Source: AG25 sp035604455 (GTDB lineage Bacteria; Gemmatimonadota; Gemmatimonadetes; Gemmatimonadales; GWC2-71-9). From it: 25,800 bases of DNA. Positions within the stretch are counted from its first letter, which is position 1; every line of letters begins with the position of its first letter. Location of the stretch: NCBI GenBank assembly GCA_035604455.1, contig DATNIM010000053.1:1-25800 (forward strand), written 5' to 3'. Positions 15,916 to 22,489 of this stretch are shown here, one piece after another. The translations under genes and the position numbers were made by a program. The notes beneath the pieces were generated by a model, which was not told the origin of the DNA, did no database searches, and saw only the letters and a list, made by a program, of their open reading frames with translations.

Positions 15916-16419
15916 TCATCGACCCTGGGCACCCGGCTCGAGCGTGCATCCGAGGGCGTCGAGCCCGCGGACCGCGCCGCTAGCCGCGCTCGGGACGTCG
16001 GGCGCGCAACTTCCCAGCGGCGAGACGATCAGCGTGAAGGGCGCGCCGCTCGCGGGCAGTCGGCCGTGTGCCAGGTTGCTTTCCCGCTGACCAGCACCAT
16101 CGAGCTGCCACGCGCCGCTCGCTTCAACCCGCAGATACAGCACCTCACCGCGCTCGGCGGCCGCTTGTTGGGTGGTCGCGATAAGCGAGGCGAGAGCGTC
16201 CTTGCGCGGACCCGGCGTCAGCAGAGCCGGAACGACGAGCGCCGCCGCGATTCCCATCAACACGAGCACGACGAGCAACTCGAGCAGCGTGTAGCCCCTC
16301 GGGCGGACGGGAGGGACGCGCAGCGGGCCGCGATGAGCGCTCTGCTGTCGACCGTCGTGCGGCGGATGGGAGTGTGCAGCCGGGCTCACGCGGGACGAAC
16401 GTACGCGCCCGCGCTGCAT
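15916..16419 (-). CDS. gspH: Minor pseudopilin GspH-like
   Basis: A pilin-like protein with the signature RPRGYTLLELLVVLVLMGIAAALVVPALL: Gly before the cleavage site, Tyr +1, Glu +5. The body fits GspH in length (about 125 mature residues) and the RKDALASLIATTQQAAAERGEVLYLRVEASGAWQLDG pattern seen after the helix of GspH-type minor pilins. Two Cys (SCAPDV, LGCTLEP) could form a disulphide. The start is not secure: ATG 16419 gives a leader of about 42 residues and GTG 16389 one of about 32, both long, without Shine-Dalgarno; a rare start nearer the motif is possible. It is convergent with gspG (3-bp gap) and has no other reverse gene upstream, so it needs its own promoter in the region before the phosphoesterase. 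Confidence 0.78.
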   Translation of the reverse strand: MQRGRVRSSRVSPAAHSHPPHDGRQQSAHRGPLRVPPVRPRGYTLLELLVVLVLMGIAAALVVPALLTPGPRKDALASLIATTQQAAAERGEVLYLRVEASGAWQLDGAGQRESNLAHGRLPASGAPFTLIVSPLGSCAPDVPSAASGAVRGLDALGCTLEPGAQGR

Positions 16420-16630
16420 GCGGCAATCGAAGCGTCGCGGGCGTTACAGAATCGTCGCACTTCCCGCTGCGCTCGGTGGTGCACGTAGGAACCTTCACTG
16501 TCGCTGCACTCAGCCAGTGTCGACGCGCGCACGCGCCACGCCCGCTCGCGGTTTGCGGGCCAATGATGAACTCGTGCCGCGACCCTGCCTCAATCGTGAC
16601 GGGTTTGAGATGCGGAGCTCTCATGTTCGG

Positions 16631-16665
16631 GCGTGCTTCGCGCCGAGCTGCGCGCGAAGGCACGC
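16631..16665 (+). promoter_or_regulatory. Leader hairpin before the phosphoesterase gene
   Basis: In the ~280-bp gap between gspH and the phosphoesterase, bases 16631-16643 pair with 16652-16665 (13 bp, one bulged G at 16659) around an 8-nt loop. The hairpin ends about 20 nt before the Shine-Dalgarno AGAGGAGA at 16685-16692 and has no T-run, so it looks like a leader structure rather than a terminator. A regulatory role is inference; chance pairing in GC-rich DNA is possible. I saw no clear promoter boxes in the rest of the gap. Confidence 0.4.
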
Positions 16666-16700
16666 GGGACGTGAGACACTCTGCAGAGGAGACTTGTGCA

Positions 16701-18647
16701 ATGAACATACTTCGCTTCACCCAGCGAGCGGCTGTGTATGCCATCGCCGGGGTCGCGTTCAGCGCCTTCATCGTCGGCCAGCATCCTGAGCCGGCGGTGG
16801 CAGCTGCGCGCGAATACGGTTGGAACGACAACGCCACGCGGACGCCGATCAAGCACGTGCTCTACATCATCGGCGAGAACCGCACATTCGACCATGTGTT
16901 CGGGACGCTGGTGCCAAAGCACGGTCAGCGCATCTGGAACATCCTGTCGGAAGGGATCATCAACGCCGACGGCACGCCGGGACCGCACTTCAGCCGCGCG
17001 ACACAGTGGATGGCCTCTGATTCGAGCGCGTATTCCCCGCGTCCCTCGAAGACCACAGCCTACACCACGCTGCCGCGCGTCAACACCGACGGCACTCCGA
17101 AGACGGCTCCCTTCCCGGATACTGCCACGGCCCATTCGATCGAGCCGGCATTGCCTCTGAGCTACTACACGTTCCTCACGGTCGGCGGCAGCGGCTTGAG
17201 TTCCGACATCATCGACCCCCGCTTCCCAGCGCTTCCGAGCGGACCGTTCCAGGTCACGCGCTACATCTCCTACAACGACTACGCGAGCAGCCCCGTTCAC
17301 CGCTTCTACCAGATGTGGCAGCAGCTCGATTGCTCGATGAGCGCGGCGACGCGGCACAACCCGAGCGGGTGCCGGGCGGATCTCTTCCCGTGGGTCGAGA
17401 CGACGATCGGCGCCGGGAGCAACGGGAAGCCGCTCCCCACGGGCTTTACGGACCAGACCACAGGTGAAGGCGCGACGTCGATGGGCGTCTATAACGTGCT
17501 GTCAGGTGACGAGAGCTATTCGCTCGAGCTCGCCTCGAAGTACGCTGTGAACGACAACTACCACCAGGCCGTTATGGGTGGCACGGGTGCCAATCATCTG
17601 GCGCTGGGCTACGGGCAGACGATCTACTACGCCGATGCGACCGGCGCGCCCACCACGCCTCCCTCGAACCAGATCGAGAATCCGACCCCGCTCAAGGGCA
17701 CGAACAACTGGTACACGCAGGACGGGTACAGCGGCGGGTCGTACGTGAACTGCGCCGATCCTACCCAGCCGGGCGTGGATTCGGTGACGGCGTACCTCAA
17801 GTCCCTGCCGTACAAAGTCTTCCGCGGCGGCGACTGCGTAAAGGGCGGCTATTATCTGGTCAACAACTACAACCCCGGCTACCTCGGCACGGGCACGCCG
17901 GCGCCGCTCGGGCCGTCCATCTTCACGATCCCGCCCACGACGCAGCGGAATGTTGGGCTGCTCCTGAACGACCACGGCATCTCGTGGAAGTACTACGGCG
18001 AGGGCTGGGCGAACGGCGCCGAGACGGGCGAAGCGAGCACCTACTGCAACATCTGCAACCCCTTCCTGTATTCGACGCAGATCATGACCGACGCCGTCCA
18101 GCGGAAGACCCACTTGGCGGACATCACCGATCTCTACAACGACATCCAGAACAACACCCTTCCCGCCGTCTCGATCGTCAAGCCCGACGGGATCCTTGAC
18201 GGGCACCCGGCGTCTTCGAAGTGGGAGCTGTACGAAGGCTTCGTGCACAAGATCGTCGACATGGTGAAGGCCAACCCGACGCTGTGGCAGAACACCGCCA
18301 TCATGATCACGGCCGATGAGGGTGGCGGGTACTGGGATTCGGGCTACGTGCAGCCGCTCGACTTCTTCGGCGACGGCACGCGGATTCCGCTGATCGTCGT
18401 GTCCAAGTACTCGGAAGGCGTGGGCGTCGTCCACGACTACGGCGACCACGTGTCGTTCGACAAGTTCGTCGAGGCGAACTGGGGCATCGAGACGATCGCT
18501 CCGAGCGGTCGGGACAACCTCCCGAACCCGATCACCTCGGGTGACAATCCGTGGGTGCCGAAGAACAGCCCGGCGATCACGGACCTGATGGGCATGTTCA
18601 ATTTCCATAACGACGGGGACCACGATCGGGACGATCGCGGCGAGTAG
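16701..18647 (+). CDS. Secreted phospholipase C/acid phosphatase-like phosphoesterase
   Basis: A 648-residue exported member of the phosphoesterase family that includes bacterial phospholipases C and Francisella AcpA, enzymes that cleave phosphate esters in the periplasm or medium. The start ATG 16701 is set by AGAGGAGA nine nt upstream. A Sec-type signal covers about residues 1-36. Active-site landmarks are present: GENRTFDHVFGTL with Glu59-Asn60 (metal ligands), MGGTGANHL (292-300) around the likely nucleophile Thr295, ADEGGGYWD with Asp539-Glu540, RIPLIVVSKYS, and HDYGDHVSFDKFVEANWGI (from His578). Several Cys pairs (NICN, NCADP, DCVKGG) suggest disulphides. The C-terminus ends in a short D/H/R-rich tail (GDHDRDDRGE) that matches the tail of the minus-strand exported protein at 4409-6115. 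Lying beside the T2SS genes, it is a plausible substrate; Pseudomonas PlcH relatives leave by that route. Substrate not determinable. Confidence 0.9.
   Translation: MNILRFTQRAAVYAIAGVAFSAFIVGQHPEPAVAAAREYGWNDNATRTPIKHVLYIIGENRTFDHVFGTLVPKHGQRIWNILSEGIINADGTPGPHFSRATQWMASDSSAYSPRPSKTTAYTTLPRVNTDGTPKTAPFPDTATAHSIEPALPLSYYTFLTVGGSGLSSDIIDPRFPALPSGPFQVTRYISYNDYASSPVHRFYQMWQQLDCSMSAATRHNPSGCRADLFPWVETTIGAGSNGKPLPTGFTDQTTGEGATSMGVYNVLSGDESYSLELASKYAVNDNYHQAVMGGTGANHLALGYGQTIYYADATGAPTTPPSNQIENPTPLKGTNNWYTQDGYSGGSYVNCADPTQPGVDSVTAYLKSLPYKVFRGGDCVKGGYYLVNNYNPGYLGTGTPAPLGPSIFTIPPTTQRNVGLLLNDHGISWKYYGEGWANGAETGEASTYCNICNPFLYSTQIMTDAVQRKTHLADITDLYNDIQNNTLPAVSIVKPDGILDGHPASSKWELYEGFVHKIVDMVKANPTLWQNTAIMITADEGGGYWDSGYVQPLDFFGDGTRIPLIVVSKYSEGVGVVHDYGDHVSFDKFVEANWGIETIAPSGRDNLPNPITSGDNPWVPKNSPAITDLMGMFNFHNDGDHDRDDRGE
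18613..18634 (+). repeat. 22-bp repeat, copy 2 (tail-coding)
   Basis: Identical to the reverse complement of 4437-4458. It encodes the GDHDRDD tail of the phosphoesterase, in the same frame and with the same codons (GGG GAC CAC GAT CGG GAC) as copy 1; the bases on either side differ. Confidence 0.85.
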
Positions 18648-18665
18648 TTTCCCCGAGGTGTAACG

Positions 18666-18714
18666 AGGACCGGCCAGGGCTGCTCCCAAGCAGTCCTGGT
18701 CGGTTCTCGTTTTT
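18666..18714 (+). terminator. Strong intrinsic terminator of the phosphoesterase gene
   Basis: Bases 18666-18684 pair with 18689-18707 to form a 19-bp stem (three G-U pairs) with a CCCA loop, followed by CG and TTTTT at 18710-18714. It begins 18 bp after the phosphoesterase stop. The stem is long and the T-run directly adjoins, so this is a textbook rho-independent terminator that isolates the gene from the SRPBCC gene downstream. Confidence 0.88.
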
Positions 18715-18769
18715 GGGTGGCGGGCGCGTCGGCCCGACCAGTGGGTGTCGCGAGGACTACTTTTGAAGT

Positions 18770-19216
18770 ATGGTGATCCAGACGTGTCCGACTGACGTGG
18801 TCGCTGCTCCTCCGGAACGGGTGTGGGACCTGGTCACGTACGCCGAGCCCCTGGCCAGATGGTCCGGCACGAGGCTGCTCGCCGGTCCCCGAAACCGCCG
18901 GCTCATGCCCGGTGATCGGCTGGTGCTCGCCGCGGCACTCGGATTGAAAGTGGTCTTCGACATCCGCGCCCTGGAACCGCCGCACTCCCTGACCGTGGAC
19001 GTGCAGCTTCCCTTCGGCGTGATGAATCACGAAATCATCCGGATCACGCCGGCCGGCGACGACCGATCCCGGGTGAGTCTTGGCTGAAACTTCCATTTCC
19101 CGCCCGGGTGGCGCGGCGAGATCTTAGGAAGGGTGCTCGGTCACCTCTTCGTGAGCGGCCCGCGCGACTCGCTCGCGAGCCTCAAGCAGGCCGCCGAAGG
19201 GGGCCAGACAGGCTAA
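18770..19216 (+). CDS. SRPBCC-fold protein interrupted by in-frame TGA
   Basis: A small hydrophobic-ligand-binding (START/Bet v 1-like, SRPBCC) protein. The first 105 residues show the fold's opening (CPTDVVAAPPERVWDLVTYAEPLARWSGTRLL), the strand pattern through GDRLVLAAALGLKVVFDIRALEPPHSLTVDVQLPFGVMNHEIIRITP, and RSRVSLG. TGA then occurs at 19085-19087, but the same frame continues for 42 codons (NFHFPPGWRGEILG... GPRDSLASLKQAAEGG) to TAA 19214-19216. The continuation has the GC-rich third positions of coding sequence and supplies the missing last strand and the C-terminal helix (DSLASLKQAAE) typical of the fold; read through, the length is 148 residues, normal for the family. Either a nonsense mutation (for instance TGG to TGA), a sequence error, or UGA read as selenocysteine. 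A short GC stem (19101-19104/19110-19113, loop CGGGT) lies at SECIS-like distance. Ligand unknown. Start ATG 18770. Confidence 0.65.
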
Positions 19217-19339
19217 CGCTCGACGTGCGAAATGCGTCTGAAGCCACAGGAGGCGCGGCGACCCGCGCCGCAGGCCCTCTGCAACTGTTGACCAGGGCAG
19301 GGGATACGTCGGGGCACCGAGTTTGCATCGGATAAAGTC

Positions 19340-20065
19340 ATGATCAGACCCCTGATCCACCGGGCGCTCTCGCGGGAAGATCTGCATCGTCTGGTCGCGG
19401 AAATCGCGCGACTGGACCGCGCGGAGGCGCGCGCTGCGGAGCAAGCCATTCAGGCGGGCGACGTCGACGCGGTGCTCGACTCACCGGCCGCGCTCGAAGC
19501 GGTCCGCGGCCACGGGGGGACGCCGGCGGCGGTCGCGTTGACCCTGCTCTGGTACGTCCCGGTGCGGGCTGCACTCTGCGCACGAGGCGTGGCCGACGTC
19601 GAGCTCGCCGATTATGCGGCGAGCGTACCCGTCGTGTTCGCCACGCGTCGCGCGGTGGTCAGCGTAGCGCGCGGCGAGACGGGCATCGCCGTGTGGTGGC
19701 GTCACGTGGCTTCTCTGCCCGACGGCTCGATGGCGCAGGCTGAGGGCGCGGCCGACGTGGCCGCCCTGGCGCTGTGGTGGGCGGGGTGCTTCCCGGAGCG
19801 GATCACGCGGCGCGCGGGGGTCGGGGTACTCGAGGCGTACGTGACGTTTGCCGCGCAAGCTCTGCGGCTCGCAGCTCGCATTCTCGCCGCTAACGGCGCC
19901 GGGTCGCTTTGCGCGCGGGCGGCGGACCAGGCCGAGGCTCTGTACGCCGCTCTCGCCGATACGCGACAGGACTATTTGGGCCGGGACGCTCACAGTCCCG
20001 AAGGGCGCCTGGCTCGGTACCTCGCTCGACTCGATCCTGGATCCAAGCGCATGCCTCTGAACTAG
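19340..20065 (+). CDS. Hypothetical protein, Ala/Leu/Arg-rich, 241 aa
   Basis: I do not recognise a family. The 241 residues are predominantly helix-forming: an N-terminal stretch LSREDLHRLVAEIARLDRAEARAAEQAI, a central part with VALTLLWYVPVRAALCARGVADVELADYAASVPVVF, then WWRHVASLPDGSMAQAEGAADVAALALWWAGCFPERITRRAGVGVLEAYVTFAAQALRLAARIL, and a charged C-terminal segment TRQDYLGRDAHSPEGRLARYLARLDP. There is no signal peptide; some hydrophobic segments are moderate and the protein is probably soluble or peripheral. The ATG at 19340 has only a weak Shine-Dalgarno (GATAAAG). It lies 123 bp after the TGA-interrupted SRPBCC gene and 243 bp before the receiver gene, so a shared operon with the SRPBCC gene is possible but unproven. 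Codon use is normal for the window. Confidence 0.75.
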   Translation: MIRPLIHRALSREDLHRLVAEIARLDRAEARAAEQAIQAGDVDAVLDSPAALEAVRGHGGTPAAVALTLLWYVPVRAALCARGVADVELADYAASVPVVFATRRAVVSVARGETGIAVWWRHVASLPDGSMAQAEGAADVAALALWWAGCFPERITRRAGVGVLEAYVTFAAQALRLAARILAANGAGSLCARAADQAEALYAALADTRQDYLGRDAHSPEGRLARYLARLDPGSKRMPLN

Positions 20066-20308
20066 CCCCAGGGCTCCTTGCGCCCCACCCAAGTCCCAAG
20101 AAGGCCAGTCGAACCGGTGGGTGGTCGGTTCCCAAAGCGCTCGTTGATCTTGTCCGCTTGGGGAGCCACCCGCAATATGTGGTCTCGTGCCTCTGATGCT
20201 GGCCCCGGGGCGTCATGGTTGGTGTGACCTGGCTTGGAGCGAGACGCCACGGTCCGCGATCTCGGTTCCTCGTGGTGAGGGCCTTGAGTCCAAAGGGCTG
20301 GAGGGGAC

Positions 20309-20713
20309 ATGGATCCAGTTTCCGGGGTGCTGAAATCGAAAGGGCGAATCCTCGTCATAGATGACGACTCGAGGCTCCGGAGCTCGCTCCGACGGGTTCT
20401 TGAGCAAGAGGGGTACGAGGTCTTCGAGGCGCCCGACGGTAACGCTGGGTTGCGCCTCCTCCGCCATGGTGGGGCGGACCTCGTCATCCTCGACATCTAC
20501 ATGCCTGGCCGGGACGGCCTTGAGTTCCTGCGGGACGTTCGGAACGAGGGTCCTCAGACGAAGGTCGTGGCCATGTCGGGGGGTGGGGACGTCGCCCGGC
20601 TCGACCTGCTCGAGGTCGCCGTCGCGTTCGGAGCGCTCCGGACGCTGTCCAAACCCCTGTCGCCCGCCGAAGTCCTAACCACCGTCCGTGAGTTGTTGGA
20701 AGCGCGCGCGTAG
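20309..20713 (+). CDS. Single-domain response regulator (receiver only)
   Basis: A stand-alone phosphoacceptor receiver of 134 residues, no output domain, so it would act by protein-protein contact or in a phosphorelay. The fold is complete: acidic pair Asp18-Asp19 in ILVIDDD, phosphorylation site Asp62 in LVILDIYMPG, Ser90 in KVVAMSGGG, and Lys115 in RTLSKPL. The alpha1 helix has SRLRSSLRRVLEQEGYEV and a DGNAGLRLL segment. The MSGGG phrase followed by LL and RTLSKP is frequent in single receivers of Gemmatimonadota and some Proteobacteria. Start ATG 20309 has GGAGGGG (20300-20306) close before it. No histidine kinase is nearby. It is followed by a 294-bp gap and the ATP-grasp operon in the same direction; a functional link is only positional. 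Confidence 0.9.
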   Translation: MDPVSGVLKSKGRILVIDDDSRLRSSLRRVLEQEGYEVFEAPDGNAGLRLLRHGGADLVILDIYMPGRDGLEFLRDVRNEGPQTKVVAMSGGGDVARLDLLEVAVAFGALRTLSKPLSPAEVLTTVRELLEARA

Positions 20714-20885
20714 GGCCTGACCGACACTCCAATCGCAAGTTCGATCCCTCCGACCTCGGGCCGGGCGGTTCGCCTCGTGGCGCCGTCTGGTCCCCCATTC
20801 CAAGCGATCGCCGGCGAGCTGCTCGGTGCAAGACGAGCACCGTGTGTTTTGCAGTAGTGCACACTCTATCATAAAAACTACATGA

Positions 20886-20913
20886 AATTGTCAATTGAGT
20901 GCAATTTTTGCAC
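20886..20913. promoter_or_regulatory. Two dyads in an AT-rich tract (possible operators)
   Basis: An unusually AT-rich stretch (about 20845-20935) interrupts the GC-rich background. It contains two perfect dyads: AATTG-T-CAATT (20886-20896) and GTGCAA-TTT-TTGCAC (20899-20913). The second falls between the -35 and -10 boxes of the promoter candidate at 20895-20922, the position where spacer-binding regulators act. The protein that would bind is unknown. Confidence 0.5.
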
Positions 20914-20922
20914 ATTTGTAAT
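20895..20922 (+). promoter_or_regulatory. Candidate promoter 1 of the ATP-grasp operon
   Basis: TTGAGT (20895-20900, 4/6) and TGTAAT (20917-20922, 5/6) are separated by 16 bp, with an inverted repeat filling the spacer. A transcript would start near 20929. It competes with candidate 2; which is used cannot be told by eye. Confidence 0.4.
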
Positions 20923-20932
20923 GACACCATGC

Positions 20933-20962
20933 TTGACTGGGTCGGCCACCCTCCGCTAGACT
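20933..20962 (+). promoter_or_regulatory. Candidate promoter 2 of the ATP-grasp operon
   Basis: TTGACT (20933-20938, 5/6) and TAGACT (20957-20962, 4/6) are separated by 18 bp, with a predicted start about 40 nt before the GTG at 21008. The two boxes follow directly after the dyad-bearing AT-rich tract. Confidence 0.5.
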
Positions 20963-21007
20963 GATTGACGGCAGAGCAGTTACCCCTCCGGCCTCGCGAG
21001 GCAGTCG

Positions 21008-22489
21008 GTGTCTATCACTCGAGCCCCCGAACCCCGCACCGCCTCGGCAGGCATGTTCGACCACTACGAGCCGGTCGAGCCCGCCTACGACGAGGCGTTC
21101 GCCGCCCCGGGCAAGCCCCGCGGGGCGATGGCCTCGACGATTGCCTGCTTCGAGAGCATGGGGCTGGCCGACGTTCGGAAGCGGAAGCGGCTCGCCGACC
21201 AAGCATTCCGCGATCTCGGCGTGACGTTTCTCGTGCATGGGGACGCACGCGGCGTGGAACGCACACTGCCGTTCGATCCCATTCCCCGAGTCATTACGGC
21301 ATCGGATTGGGCGCTGCTCGAACGAGGACTGGAACAGCGGGTCCGCGCCCTGAACGCGTTTCTTGGAGACGTCTACGGCCAACAGCGGATCCTGAAAGAC
21401 GGACGCGTGCCGCGCGACGTCGTGTTGGGGTCAGGGGGATTCCTGGCCGCTGTGCACGGAGTGCGTCCGCGGGGCGGGGTGTACATCCACGTGGCCGGCA
21501 TCGACGTGATCCGCCGGCCGGACGGCGAGTTCGCCGTGCTCGAAGACAATTTGCGAACGCCGTCGGGCGTGTCGTACGTGCTTGAGAACCGCAAGGTCAT
21601 GAAGCGGCTGTTCCCGCAGGCCCTGTCGCGCAACGACGTCCGACCGGTGGACGAGTACCCGGCCCGGCTCCGTGAGGCCCTGAGCTCCCTCGTCCCTGGC
21701 GGGTCGGCGCGCGGTGTCGTCCTCACGCCGGGCCCGTACAACTCCGCCTACTTCGAACACTGCTTCCTGGCTCGGCAGATGGGCTGCGGGTTGGTCCAAG
21801 GCTCTGACCTCGCCGTGCGGTCCGACGGCGTTTTCATGCGCACGACGCACGGGCTCGCACAGGTGGACGTCATCTATCGGCGCATCGACGACGCATTCCT
21901 CGACCCCGAGACGTTTCGCGCCGACAGCCTGATCGGCGTGCCCGGGCTGGTGCGGGCCTACGCGGCCGGAACGGTCGTCGTCGCGAACGGAATCGGTAAC
22001 GGAGTGGCCGACGACAAGTCGGTCTATCCATTCGTGCCGGAGATGGTCCGTTTCTATTTGGACGAGACCCCACTCCTCCGGCAAGTGGAAACCTTCCGGT
22101 GCGGAACCCCTCGCGACCGCGACTACGTGTTGGCGAACCTCGCGAGCCTGGTGGTCAAGGCGGTCGGCGGGGCGGGTGGGTACGGGATGCTGGTCGGCCC
22201 CGCGGCCACGCGGAAGGAGCGCAGCGCGTTCGCCGACCGCATCCGCGCGAACGGCGCGGAATACATCGCTCAGCCGCTGATCGAGCTCGCGACCTGCCCC
22301 ACGCTGTTGCCGGCGCGGGTCGCGCCGCGGCGCGTCGATCTGCGCCCCTACGTCGTGACCGGTCGGTCGTCGTGGGTGCTGCCCGGCGGGCTCACGCGCG
22401 TCGCGATGCGGAATGGCTCCTACGTCGTGAATTCCAGCCAGGGAGGCGGCTCGAAGGACACCTGGGTGCTTGCCGACAGCGCGGCGTGA
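21008..22489 (+). CDS. Circularly permuted ATP-grasp type 2 protein
   Basis: Predicted ATP-dependent amide-bond-forming ligase (amidoligase) of the circularly permuted ATP-grasp group, formerly DUF404/DUF407. The 493 residues match the family length and carry its landmarks: FDHYEPVEPAYDEAF near the start, FLGDVYGQQRILKDGRVP, GVYIHVAGIDVIRRPDGEFAVLEDNLRTPSGVSYVLENR (the acidic, Asn and Arg residues that handle ATP-magnesium), LTPGPYNSAYFEHCFLARQMG, the VVANGIGNGVADDKSVYPFVPEMVRFYL segment, and VDLRPYVVTG ... GSYVVNSSQGGGSKDTWV. GTG 21008 is preceded by GAGG at 20998-21001 (6-nt spacing); ATG 21053 is an alternative. It is the first gene of a GTGA-coupled operon with an alpha-E protein and a transglutaminase, an association noted in comparative genomics of amidoligases. 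Substrate and product are not known to me. Confidence 0.93.
   Translation: MSITRAPEPRTASAGMFDHYEPVEPAYDEAFAAPGKPRGAMASTIACFESMGLADVRKRKRLADQAFRDLGVTFLVHGDARGVERTLPFDPIPRVITASDWALLERGLEQRVRALNAFLGDVYGQQRILKDGRVPRDVVLGSGGFLAAVHGVRPRGGVYIHVAGIDVIRRPDGEFAVLEDNLRTPSGVSYVLENRKVMKRLFPQALSRNDVRPVDEYPARLREALSSLVPGGSARGVVLTPGPYNSAYFEHCFLARQMGCGLVQGSDLAVRSDGVFMRTTHGLAQVDVIYRRIDDAFLDPETFRADSLIGVPGLVRAYAAGTVVVANGIGNGVADDKSVYPFVPEMVRFYLDETPLLRQVETFRCGTPRDRDYVLANLASLVVKAVGGAGGYGMLVGPAATRKERSAFADRIRANGAEYIAQPLIELATCPTLLPARVAPRRVDLRPYVVTGRSSWVLPGGLTRVAMRNGSYVVNSSQGGGSKDTWVLADSAA

Noticed and set aside
16374..16700. N-terminal extension of the phosphoesterase open frame
   Set aside because: The frame is open upstream, but ATG 16701 has a strong Shine-Dalgarno and is directly followed by the signal peptide.
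17502..18689. A 395-codon minus-strand frame opposite the phosphoesterase
   Set aside because: Shadow of a gene with complete catalytic motifs on the plus strand; it also runs across the plus-strand terminator.
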